Below are positions 23,001-59,051 of a stretch of DNA of 64,000 nt, piece after piece. This DNA comes from Myripristis murdjan. Its lineage: Eukaryota > Chordata > Actinopteri > Holocentriformes > Holocentridae. How positions within the stretch are numbered: the first letter of the stretch is position 1; each line of letters starts with the position of its first letter. Under the pieces are notes generated by a model, which was not told where the DNA came from, ran no database searches, and saw nothing but the letters and a program-made list of their open reading frames with translations. The position numbers and the translations under genes were made by a program. The stretch covers positions 18,383,987 to 18,447,986 of the forward strand of contig NC_044003.1 of the NCBI RefSeq assembly GCF_902150065.1, written 5' to 3'.

Positions 23001-25868
23001 CCGATCTTGATGAGGCCATTGTGCTGGATGAAGATGGTGTCACAGGTCAAGTTGCCATGGATTATTGGAGGTTCACACGAGTGCAGGTAGCTGCAAACAA
23101 ATGATACCGGAGTATGTTAAAAAAAAAAAAAAAAAAAACTCTCCTGCATCAGAGTGGAAAACTAACTGACTCATGGAGTACCAAACTTTACCAGCTACAA
23201 TGACTTTTTTTTCCAGACAAATGAAGTAGCTGCTATTGAAATTATTTTAGAAATGTTACCATTATCTTGATCATGGATTATTTAACTGACACATGACGTA
23301 ATTTCTTTATGCTCGGTTAGTTTACAAAGATTTGTTACACTGACCTGAGAGCAGACAGTATTTGTATGCACCAGCGTTTCCAGGCCTGGCAGAAAAATAG
23401 GAAACAGTTCAATTAAAAACAAGAGTTAATGTAAAACATGTCCCAGTTCTCTTAACTCCTCTCTAAGCAGTTAGCTTCATTTCAAAGAAACTGAATTCGT
23501 ACAGCTGCTGCTGAGTTAAAGCGTCCCAAGTTAAAATTGGGACGAGTGAGCTTTTAGTGGAGCTTGGGGGACAAAGGGCAGCACTAAGAGGTGACACAAA
23601 CCAGTCATTTGTTCTGAGGTCAAGTCTGAGAAACAAACAAACAAACAAACTGTTCAGCCCAAATACCTTTTCATTCATGGTCTTGTGGTTTTTCTTGGTC
23701 TTTTTCAAAAACTGTTTCAGACTTCCTGAGGACATGTATTCAGTGATGAAAATGACCTGCAGACACAGAAAGATCAGTACAAAAGCCTTTCACATTTTTC
23801 TAAGCATGTTATGAACAAAACAGCATTTGTGAGATGATCTCGTACCCTAGCTCTGTTCTCCTTGACGTCAGCCCAATATTTGTGAAACTTCACAATGTTC
23901 AAATGCTCCAGCTGGATCAAATTGTCAAAAACCGCTTTGACTTTTTCCTGAGAGAAAGAAAAAAAAGAGGGTTGAGGGTTGCACAGATTATAATCAGTGA
24001 AACAATATACGACATATTTCAACCATGGCAAATAAACATCAGCACTACTGTAGCAATGAGTAATTTAATTTGGTAAATGTAATAATTTAGTTTAATAAAT
24101 GAGTCCAATTAGCCTCATATTGTTCAAATATCCCTTTAAATGGCCTGGTTGGGGTTGGCATTCATTTTCAATGAAAAAATAAATAAATAAATAAAATGTT
24201 GATGTTATTTTTGCTGGGGTCTGTTTTTATTGAGTGTGGAAAATATGATTTGTTGGTCAGGGCTTTAGGGTTCTGTAGCACCACAACATTTCATTTATAA
24301 CAACATTTTGTCACACATTTTACCTTTATCAAAAAAATGTAGCTACTGAAAGTTCTACATTGCCCTTGGCCATGGTGCAATTTAGATCACATTTATACAT
24401 ACTGTCAATGAGGGTCCATCAAAAGTCAGGGATGTTTGAGTGACACCCTGAAGCCTGTAACTGCTCACTCTGTGTAAACCAGTCTGCATAAGAATGACCT
24501 TTGACACTATGAATATAAGAACCTTATTAAAGCAGGCAAGCCGACCAAGAATACATAAATATTTATCAGTCATAGTCTGGGGAAGTACCTGTAGGGGATG
24601 TAGGGTTAATCACATGAAGATTTAAACTGAGGAGCTGCCTAATACAATCACTGTCTACTTACTGACAATCACTGACCAGGTCTGATGGGGAGGCTTTGGA
24701 CTGAGTGCCTTGCACAAGGGCGCCCTGAGCAGTTTTTCAGGACAGGGTGAGGGCTACATGCTGATTTTCTCACGAGTAACACACTAAATCCTTAGAGGCC
24801 ACTGTCTGAGTCAAGATACCAGAACTACACTGAGCCAAAGAAAAGAAACCACTTAATCCTTTTACATAATAGAACGAAGCACAACCATTAAGTCCATAAA
24901 TAGAGAATATTACTGAGACACAATGACGGCATGGCACACTGTCTTACCCCTGCAACAACCTGTATGAATATCCATCAACATAGTCTGTCCCTGGGCAGGA
25001 GCCTAAACACTGAACTGTGCGGTCACAGAAACACTCTGGATGTCGAGCAAGAACATTAAGTAAGAATCACTCTGAATCTGAAAACTGCCCACCGTTTCTG
25101 AAAAACTCTCCAGGCACTGTGTTAACTTTCCTAGGCACTGCCAGCAGGTCTGACTGTGTGCTGAAGGAGCATAAAGCCAAGAGTTAACAATTTCTGGTAG
25201 GCCTGTGTGGATGGAGTTAGTGACATTAGAGTGTGCAGCTTCTTCAAAATGACTTTGTCAAGCCATTTTATTATTTGCAGGGACGCCCACTATCCTCTGC
25301 AGACTTGGTAAGCCAATATCATAATCATCGTCACGGGTGTTTAATTTTCCAGGGTGTACACACACACAGCTGCTTCACACATCATAAATCGTAGTGTCCT
25401 GGCCAAGCGCTGGACCCACCTCCTGCAGCTTGAAGTTCTTCCTTTCTGAGAACATGACCTCATTCCAAACCACTTCAACTCCCTCCTCGGTGTCCATGGC
25501 TAAGTAAGCATTATCAATCCCGGGAACGTTGCGCTGATTCACCTAAAATGGGGGTGGAATAACACAACAAGATGTGATTGAGCTAAAATTTAATACAGGT
25601 AAAAGTGATTCCATCCACAGTGATGTGCAGCATGTACCTCTTCTCTGCGCTTCTGCCAACGTCCACATGGGCTCTCCTCCAGAATCTCTGACTCGTCCTC
25701 GCTCTCCTCCTCCTCATCCTCTGTGGCCGCCGTGGGGGGAGGCTGTGCCACCACGGACACAGGCGGGGACACAGATGACACACCTTGACCCATGGACGCA
25801 GCAGCCACAGACTCCGGCTTCATTTCCAGGACAGAGTCCGGGGCCTGCTTGCTCTCTCCCTCAGACAT
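15965..25868 (-). CDS. nrbp1: Nuclear receptor-binding protein 1 (pseudokinase), complete, 17 coding exons
   Basis: Exons in transcript order: 25868-25638, 25542-25420, 23947-23846, 23756-23667, 23385-23345, 23090-22996, 22879-22796, 22690-22632, 22171-22073, 21976-21844, 19776-19686, 19390-19340, 18839-18704, 17933-17880, 17750-17687, 16236-16181, 16060-15965. All splice sites fit and the frame closes at 534 aa (human 535). NRBP1 is a conserved pseudokinase adaptor tied to Elongin-BC/ubiquitination, ER-Golgi trafficking and intestinal progenitor control. The acidic N terminus ends in [20 protein letters not shown]. The kinase-like fold follows ([33 protein letters not shown]). Catalytic motifs are degenerate as in the family: HGN replaces HRD, and KIGS stands where DFG would be. 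The C-terminal tail has [18 protein letters not shown] and ends LNPVTVSS. The start MSEGES matches the mammalian N terminus. An untranslated first exon lies upstream. Confidence 0.96.
16967..17001. repeat. Poly(A) tract, nrbp1 intron 15/16 region
   Basis: About 35 consecutive A residues between the nrbp1 exons at 17687 and 16236. No clear retroposon body is recognisable on the left side, so its origin is unknown. A 23-bp tandem duplication of TGTAATTTACTGATGACAAT lies nearby at 17532-17577. Confidence 0.85.
18955..19100 (+). repeat. Fragment of a dispersed fish repeat, nrbp1 intron
   Basis: The block CCTTGCTGAGGCACGCTTTA, then a GATGATGAGAGCATTAC stretch and GGGATTCAAACCAACAACCT, has the order of a common teleost repeat with a tRNA B-box-like end. 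Smaller relics of what looks like the same family occur near 24690-24760 and, inverted, near 41040-41100. It is non-coding. Confidence 0.45.
19958..20582. mobile_element. Non-autonomous hAT-like element with an internal telomere-like motif, nrbp1 intron 10
   Basis: The left end reads TAGGGCTGTGACAATTATGA. The reverse complement of the right end reads TAGGGCTGTGCCAATCACCG, so the first ten bases match exactly and most of the next few match. The interior has the GATTAACTGTC/AACTGATTA blocks seen in a large fish hAT-type MITE family. It is about 625 bp with no transposase frame. Flanking 8-mers are not clearly duplicated. A run of about three CCCTAA units sits at 20040-20060 inside the element. 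Confidence 0.6.
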
Positions 25869-26208
25869 CCTGCTTCTTCGTCAGGCCCAGCAGCCTGCTG
25901 TGTATCACACATCAATACAGTCACAATACAACCCCTGATGTTAACAACATGAGTTTATTAGCGGTTGGAGAAGCAACACAGAGACTTCCTGTTTCAATCA
26001 ACTTTAGATGCAGCTAGAAAAACGCTGCCAGCCTGGTAACATTAGCTGAAGCCGGCTTGTTGCAGCTCCCAGCACAAGACTGACTGCTAAGACTGTGCAA
26101 AGTAACGCTAGCTAACTTCTCACTCACCAGCACAAGGCCACATCACCCGGCATCGTTCACCCGATGAAATAAAGCAGAAAGGAAACACAGGGGTAATGTT
26201 AGACTTAC

Positions 26209-26760
26209 ATGGTGGACTCAGGATGTTTGACGATGCCAGCTCCAGTTTATCAGCAGAGCAGCCCTTGATGTTAGCTTAGCTCCAAGTCTTCTTCCGTTTA
26301 CTCGGCTGGACTGCAGCTAGGTCTATGGCGTCGCTAGCTCTTTAGCTAACGTCTGTTACCGACTGAACTTCAGGAAACAGTCGCTTAACTTGCCGGGAAA
26401 CGGTGCTTATGTCTAATATTGAGAAGAGTGGTGGGTTTTGTCCACCTTGTCACTCGATGTCCCGCTTGCTTGCCAGCTACCTAGCGCTAGCTGGTCCGCT
26501 GCTAGCCCGCCCGCCCCTCTCTGCTTCTCAAGACTCCAGCCTGGCTAACGTGCACATTAGCTCCAGCTCGTGTGTTCAGCTGCACAGTCCTGCACGGGTC
26601 CTAGGCACGTTCACCGAGCACCGACATGGTCAACACGACATGTCGTCGACAGTCGAGTGAAATGACTGAGGGAGTCGAGGCGTATCGCTCACGTTAGATC
26701 CTGGAAGGCTCGGGCTGACTGACTTGACACATAACACCAGCCAGAGATGATGGCGACAAC
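26209..26760 (-). promoter_or_regulatory. nrbp1: nrbp1 untranslated first exon and CpG-rich promoter
   Basis: A minus-strand splice donor at 26209/26208 (CCACCAT then GTAAGT) fits an untranslated exon ending at 26209. It joins the acceptor just upstream of the ATG exon (AG before GCTGCTGGGCCTGACG, about 25895). Bases 26270-26820 are relatively GC- and CpG-rich for this locus, as expected of a housekeeping promoter. The start site is not resolved; no TATA box is evident. Bases 25896-26208 are intron 1 with nothing recognisable. Confidence 0.55.
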
Positions 26761-26846
26761 TTGCAGATGCAAGCGCTGCGAGCTGTGTGGCGTCAGAGCC
26801 GCGCGGGGTTGCCAAACGCGATCTGCTCTATCCCCCTTTTACAGAA

Positions 26847-26850
<4 letters not shown>

Positions 26851-26940
<90 letters not shown>

Positions 26941-26970
26941 GCACGCACGCACGCACGCACGCACACACAC
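26851..26970. repeat. (CT)n-(CA)n-(CGCA)n compound microsatellite
   Basis: About 65 bases of CT pass into CA, then CGCA units, then CA again. At 120 bases it is among the longest simple repeats in the window and lies upstream of the nrbp1 promoter. Sequence between 26971 and about 27760 is unremarkable intergenic DNA with a short TTTA run near 27024. Confidence 0.95.
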
Positions 26971-27759
26971 AAAGAACTTTGAGAAAAACCTACTCAATGT
27001 CTCATGATTTATTTGCGGTTTTTATTTATTTATTTATTTAGGACACTAGCTTTATTCCTTAACTGCGCACTTGTCTGTAGCAAAACATTTATGGTAGACA
27101 GTCACAGAATTGCAGCAGCCTATCAAGACTAATTCAGGCAATATATATATACAGCATCAGACCTGGTAATGTTTTTCTTTCATCAAAAGCAAGGAGGAGG
27201 CCAACAAGTAAACAGAACCGAAAACAGTGGTCCTAATGGTCCTTATACCAACAAACACACAGCATACAGCACTAAACATAAGAAAATAACATCAAAAGAT
27301 AGTAATATTAAACGCCAGCTAACTCACCTGGACACTTTTGAATATATTCCACGATTTATATCTTGCTTTGGTGGGGTAGTTCTCATTGACAGGTGGCGGC
27401 GAAATGTCAGTTTGAAAAAAACATGAGTGAGTGATTTCCTCAAACCTGGCAACACTGCCCTCTGAGCGGTCAGTGTACCCGCCTCCTCTCGTTTGATAAG
27501 GGCATTGATTGACAGGCGACTGGGCCAATTGGATCACACAAGCGGTGAGTTTAGTCGGGTTGCTTCACCACTAGGTGTCAACACAGTGAAGAGCAGAGGG
27601 GCTACAGATAGCGGTGGGCATATAAGTGATGCTGAACCTTTGATCAGAGCAGTGGTAATGGAAATACTGACATAGAGTTGAGATAACTTACAATTTTCAG
27701 ATATGTAGCTAATGGTAAGTACTAATTAAGGGTTTAATTATTTCCCAGGAGAAATTAAG

Positions 27760-28500
27760 AAAGAAGTGCCATCCTCCTAGCAACTACAGGCAATTTTATC
27801 TCTTGGTAGCAATTAATACAGAGTTAAATAAATATGTGTAGGGTCACTGATGATTAGATGATTTTAAATGCACTGCTGTAGAAACTGAGATTAAAAAGGC
27901 AAGAAATATTGTTGTGGAAGCAATAAATACATTTAGGAATGACCCTGTAGAGGAGGATTGGACTGCAGTGTATGTGGAAGACATGAATGTGGCATGTGAT
28001 ACATTTTTGAAGTTTTACACATCATTGTATGACAGGAGTTGTCCTATATCGCTGTGTAAAAGGAAACAGAATTATGGAAACAAGCCTGGAATAATGAGTG
28101 GGTTACAAAAAGCCTATAAGAAGAAAAACAATCTGCATGGAGATTATGTTAAATATCAAACCACTGACATTAAATATAAGGTATATAAAAGTTAAGTTGG
28201 CACTGATACTGAGACAAGCCAAGAAAGAATATTTGAATGACAGATTAAAGGAAAACAACACGTCATGAAAGCTACATGGGAGATTCTTAAAAGTGTCATG
28301 AGAAATAACTCTACGTCCAAAAGTCTGCCAGATTATTTTGTAAATGACAGTAACGTTATAACGAACATGACTGATATGGCAAATGAGTTTAAATCATTCT
28401 TTGGATCAAAATCTTATATTTATAACGCTGTTTTGTGAGATTGTTTTGGAATTAAGCACGGAAATGAGCAAAATAAAACAATGAATGAATGAATGAATGA
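27760..28500 (+). mobile_element. Truncated non-LTR retrotransposon (L2/CR1-like LINE) fragment
   Basis: An open stretch at 27914-28195 encodes residues typical of the linker between endonuclease and reverse transcriptase in fish LINEs (DMNVACDTFLKFYTSLYDRS, then MSGLQKAYKKKNNLHGDYVK). In a shifted frame further on it continues with a PDYFVNDSN-type motif near 28330. The reverse-transcriptase domain is missing: the coding relic jumps directly to a 3' tail near 28420 that ends in four ATGA-type repeats (about 28482-28500). The copy is therefore 5'-truncated, internally deleted and frameshifted. It is not a host gene. Confidence 0.7.
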
Positions 28501-28712
28501 GTATCCCCTACTTCTTGTGAGCCACATCCTGAGAGTGTTTATCCAGTGTTATCATCTTTTATAACTGTGTCTCATGTAATTAGGTATAAATTCTGTAAGA
28601 GGCATGGTACAGATTTTGGATAATCCCAAATGAACACACACACAGCATGCACTGGAAATGTTGGTAGAGGGTCAGGAACTCACTGCAGCCTCCTCCCCTC
28701 CCTTAAAGAGGT

Positions 28713-28722
28713 CTATATTTAG
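28713..28722. promoter_or_regulatory. capn3: MEF2 consensus site in the capn3 promoter
   Basis: CTATATTTAG is a perfect match to the MEF2 consensus YTA(A/T)4TAR, about 300 bases before the capn3 ATG. MEF2 drives many muscle genes, and capn3 is chiefly expressed in skeletal muscle in vertebrates. The element could also be read as a weak TATA box, since TATATTTA sits at a plausible distance from a start near 28745. The 5' UTR probably spans about 28745-29022 unless an upstream intron exists. Confidence 0.5.
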
Positions 28723-29022
28723 GTGTTGCACCACTAACGCAAAAGTGAATGTGGGAGTGTTTGTGTGAGAGTTTGGTGAGCTGGTGATTGTGCATTAGCA
28801 TTGACAGAGCTGAGGTCCCAATAAATAAAGGGAAGTGAGAGTACAGGAGAGAGTGAGAGAGGACACAGGAAGTTTCTTTGACCTGTTTTGCAAGTTCATG
28901 CTCTGCTTCTGCAAATAAAGAGGGACTCATCAGTTTCTTCCTTTGTGCCTCACAAGCTGACCTCTGAAACCAGAAGCTCCAACACTGTGGGACACACTGC
29001 TAAGGTGTGAGAAGAAAGCGTG

Positions 29023-42857
<13,835 letters not shown>

Positions 42858-44781
42858 GTCAACCGGCAGCATCAGTGATCACGTCCTTGATAACGCTCCT
42901 CTCTCTCTGGACAGCAACCGGCTTTCCTCTGCCTGACAACTTCAGTTCAAGTCTCTTACACAGAAATGTTTTGTTTACTGCAAAATCCAAGCTCACGCAC
43001 TCCCAGAAACATTAGTTAACTTCCCCTGTTGATATCCCAACCAATTTCTATTACGAGTCAATTTGCAAGATTTTTTAAAAATGTAACTGCCACAAGTTTG
43101 TTTTTTTAAAAAGAAGCCCTTAGCTTATTTTTTTTTCCAAAGTCATCTTAACTGATAACCTATCAACAAGGCCAATTTCTAGTTACCAGTTTCATAGTTT
43201 TCCAGTGCTGAAGACAACAAACTGATGCTCAAGTCAGACTAGACTGATAATCATGTTACATCTGAAAGCAGTCTAATGCAACTGTGAAACTGAGTGTTTT
43301 ACAAATTTGACATGCTTTGGAGAAATAAAAACTCAGCACTGTATTAACTAGAAAATCTAAAAGAAGAGCTCAAACTAGAACTAAAACCTGAAAGAGCTGT
43401 GGGCAAGTTATTTTTTTGTCTGAGGAGATAATCTGTGTGTATTATGCAGCTATGTATTTGTTTTCAAAATACAGTGGAGATGAATAATGTAATTAAGTAT
43501 TGTGTTTTATTGCTGTACACATATAGAGGGTTTTAAATGAAAATATATGCACATAACATAAAAATAAAGGCATGGGTTTCAAACACCACCAGAAAACATC
43601 AGCATTCAGATCAGTTAGTCCTGGATCCTTATAGACAGTTTGTATTTTCTCCTATGGCCTAAAGAGATGGTTAAGATTGTGTTTTTGCCTCATGCCAAAA
43701 GACAACTGGGCACATGACATTGCCTACATGACTGAAAGTTGAAAGGGCACTGAATAATTCAGAAGTGATTTAAGTACCACAACTTTAATGCTTATTTACA
43801 TGCAAATACATTTCGGCAAAGTGAGGTATCTACAAGGCACTGCTTGCAATCACAGGTTTGGACTTATAGGCTGATTTCTCAGGGATGTGAGCAATTTAAT
43901 TCCATGTTGAACATCCCGAGGCTGAGAAGGGGTAGGGCAGCAAGATGGCAGGGACTTTGGGATGCTCCTACCCTCTCAGGTAAGGAAAAATTTAATCAGT
44001 TGTGAAAAACTTTAAACTCAAAAGTTTGAATCAAGAACTTGAGAAATCCTCCTGCGTGCCCTCGAAAGACATTTCATCAACACAAAACCATCAGCCTTCC
44101 CAAAGTTAGTAAGAGTGAAGTGGGAATCTGAGATATTTCAAAGACAATGGCCATCATCATTAGAGCAAGTTCTTACTGCTGCATGGCATCACAGATTTGA
44201 CACTTGGCTCTTTACTTTCTGGGTCAAATATGATCACGTTCCAACACTCTCAATTCAAATGGCTTGGCTTTTGTTAATCAAGAGACCCAGCTAGAAAAAA
44301 CTTTTAAAATAAACATCTCACATTACCTATTGCACTACAAAGCCACAACCCGCTACAAACTGATTATAAAGAAAATAGCCTCTCTTCATATAAACAGTGA
44401 GATTGATGACACCTGGGCCGTTCAATGGGGACGATAAGGCAGAGGCGAGTTCGGGTGTTGATTTTGAAGCCAGACACTCCACAGTGGTAAGTGCTGCCCA
44501 AAATCAGTCCTTTCATGAAACAGCTTCATCAGTCAAAGGCGAGTGGCTCTCTTCGTCTCCTGTCACAGGCTGGTACGATGTGAGTCACAGGTCCAGCCCT
44601 CTGGGGAATTGCGGGAAAATCAGTTTTCCTTCGGAAATAAATGGAGATTTTTTCTGTGAAATCCTGAGCTCCTGAACAGAACTTGGGAAGCCAGTGAAAA
44701 CACACAGCTTAAAAAAAGTAGCTGGTGTGTTATAAGAGCAGCAGCTTCATCTGCCACATGAGCTCATCACTTCTGTCCAGG
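42858..44781. other. Convergent 3' UTRs of capn3 (+) and znf106 (-)
   Basis: No exon is recognisable between the two stop codons. Plus-strand AATAAA signals for capn3 are at 43324-43329 and 43563-43568. The best minus-strand signal for znf106 is at 43511-43506 (plus strand TTTATT). If the distal capn3 site is used, the two mRNAs would overlap by up to about 80-100 bases in antisense. Short open frames here show no coding character. Confidence 0.5.
43563..43568 (+). terminator. capn3: Candidate distal capn3 poly(A) signal
   Basis: AATAAA about 705 bases after the capn3 stop. A proximal alternative lies at 43324-43329. Confidence 0.45.
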
Positions 44782-56739
<11,958 letters not shown>

Positions 56740-56899
56740 TTCTGTGTGCGAGGGATTAAAACACTTAACGAAAACAACAACAGCAGCAACAACAACAGCA
56801 ACAAGGTGAGGGGTGGAGGGGGTTGTTTTGCACCAAAACTACCTTCACGAAAAACCCTATAAGAAAAATAGCTAATGCATGCCTGGAGCTGGCATCACT

Positions 56900-56900
<1 letters not shown>

Positions 56901-56956
<56 letters not shown>
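56901..56956. repeat. (CA)n microsatellite near the znf106 5' end
   Basis: 28 uninterrupted CA units in znf106 intron 1, about 160 bases upstream of the ATG exon. A CAA/CAG-rich stretch lies beside it at 56775-56803. Confidence 0.95.
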
Positions 56957-56958
<2 letters not shown>

Positions 56959-57230
56959 TGATTCAAACGAAACCAGCGGTGGAAAATCAGTTGTTAACAA
57001 AAAATGTGATGTGTGTTCTAATAACAATCAGCTATTTTAACTTTGAACCTTTACTCAACGTGGTTGGCATGAGAGTGAACTCAGCTAGCCACCACCCACT
57101 CAGCTTCACAAAACAAACATTTCACGCCCAGAAAACGTCAAAACTAACGCAGCCCATTCATGATAAAGATTTGAAAAAATAGTATACTGATTCATTTGGA
57201 GCTTAATACCGCAAATAAAATGTCGTTACC

Positions 57231-57530
57231 TTGTTTTTTTCACATGGCCACAAAGAGCAGATTACTGTTTGGCCGCCATGTTTAGGTCTACGTATTTTAC
57301 GTCACTTTTCCTTGGCCAATCAACTGTCTGCTCGCCGTGACGCCCGGAAGTTTGAGACATTTTCGCAGATCTACAATAAGCGGAAAGCAGCAATTTGGAG
57401 GGTTTTACAGCTACATCCGCCGATCCCATGGGGTGAATCTCTACCAAGGCGTACAGGGACTAGTGTTTGGTGCGGAAGCAGCGTCGAGTTCAACTCTGAT
57501 TTTTAGCTGTTTACACTGACGGGAGGAAAC
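57231..57530. promoter_or_regulatory. Bidirectional promoter of znf106 (-) and churc1 (+)
   Basis: The two first exons are head-to-head with about 300 bases between the znf106 exon 1 donor (57230/57229, minus) and the churc1 ATG. The interval holds a YY1 motif GCCGCCATGTT (57272-57282), a CRE-like TACGTCA (57298-57304), a CCAAT box GGCCAATCA (57314-57322) and an ETS site CCGGAAGT (57344-57351). No TATA box is seen. This motif set is typical of short bidirectional promoters of broadly expressed genes. The YY1 motif reads as ATGGCGGC on the minus strand, as expected just downstream of a znf106 start near 57290. Confidence 0.65.
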
Positions 57531-58176
57531 ATGTGCAACGGTTGTGTCCAGAAAGAGTATCCGGACCGGGTAAGTTCAACCTGAGAGGAAAACCTCCTCC
57601 GTGTTTAACGTAGCAACTGGGATATTAACAGATCAATACTCAAACTGGTGACTGACCACTAGTTATTCCCAAGCTAATCATGAGCGCCACACACAGTGCA
57701 GCTTTTTAGCGTTAAATCGATAAAAAGGTGCCGCCCTGACCTGCAGACCTCCCGTCCCGCAGGGCAGCACCTGTCTGGAGGACGGCTCGTACCTCATCAA
57801 CTACCTGGGCTGCGCCAGCTGCCACCACCGGGACTTCGTGTTGATCAGCAACAAGGCCACGGAGGACGACGACGGGGAGGAGATCGTCACTTATGACCGT
57901 AAAAATAACCAATGTTTCCCTAAGGGCAACAAAAACAAGCACTGCAGTCTGGCTATCCACCAGTCACATGTTAATCTAACCCTCCTAGTATCTTTAGGCC
58001 CAATTTGACCCCACTCATTGTTTGATGATGTCTCTAAATACATGATTAACATCGATTTTTGCTTCATATTTAATGACCTGTCCTACTTGAATGGGGACAA
58101 CTGGGTAAACAGAAAAGTAACTTGATATGTTTTCAATGTCCTGTAGCCATCTGGTGCAGGTAATAATTCTTTGACT

Positions 58177-58212
<36 letters not shown>

Positions 58213-59051
58213 CTGTATAAATCATATAAGAAATGTTAACATTTTACACACACTTGTTTTAGTTGTTTTGGATGGCGCTGAGGCCATTTATGATCATCAG
58301 AAAGCTAACTAAACATAACCACACCTGTAGTAGTGCCAACACAGTTCATATGTGATTTTGGAGGGGAAAACATGATTCCCATAATAACTTTGATGTATAA
58401 GGGGGGTTGTGTTTTATTTAAAGGGCTGTTTAGGTAGCCAGCAAGACACATACACTTGGGTAACCATTATTATTATAATCATTTCTGGTGGTGTAAATTC
58501 CCGGGGTCGTATTGATCCTGATTGATAAAAAATTTCAGTAAATTTGAAGGTAACAGGAGCGTTAAGGGTAGAGAAGGAGCACTAGGAAATGTCTGATTGC
58601 CTCCCAAAGTAAAACTGTCTGCTAAAGTGGAAGTGCTAATTGTCTCCCTGGCTTAAAGTGAGAAGTTGTGCCTAGAGCATGGTGAAAACATCCAGCTAAC
58701 ACCCACTTGTCTTTATACTTTGCAGATGTGTGTAAAAACTGTGATCATGTCATCGCCAGGCACGAATACACATTCTCTGTTGTAGATGAGTATCAGGTAA
58801 GCCAAGTACTATAACCATACTATAACTTAGTGGAATATGCATGAGATAATATTGTTCACATAAGGAAAATTATCATATCAAGGACGTATTATTTGCCTTT
58901 GTATGTTGGTTATATTGTCTTGTATGTGCAGTTTATTGAGTGTGTTTGCATCGTCCAGGAGTACACAATGCTCTGCATGCTGTGTGGAAAGGCAGAGGAC
59001 TCCATCAGTGTGTTGCCAGATGACCCCAGGCAGTCTGCACCGCTCTTCTAA
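57531..59051 (+). CDS. churc1: Churchill (CHURC1), complete, 4 exons
   Basis: Exons: 57531-57569, 57763-57898, 58726-58796, 58959-59051, giving 112 aa, the same length as human. Churchill is a small zinc-binding protein first described as a chick FGF-induced regulator of mesoderm versus neural fate. The protein has the family cysteine pairs: CNGC near the start, [27 protein letters not shown] and [20 protein letters not shown], ending LF. The start ATG gives [13 protein letters not shown], which aligns with human MCGDCVEKEYPNR. The gene lies head-to-head with znf106. Intron 2 carries a 32-base poly-T. All residues expected for zinc binding appear present, so the gene looks functional. Confidence 0.96.
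58179..58210. repeat. Poly(T) tract, churc1 intron 2
   Basis: About 32 consecutive T residues. No clear retroposon body is seen beside it. The rest of intron 2 (57899-58725) is unremarkable. Confidence 0.9.

Noticed and set aside
27914-28195. 93-residue open frame as a possible host gene
   Set aside because: The residues match the linker region of LINE ORF2 and the sequence runs into a LINE-type tail, so it is transposon debris.
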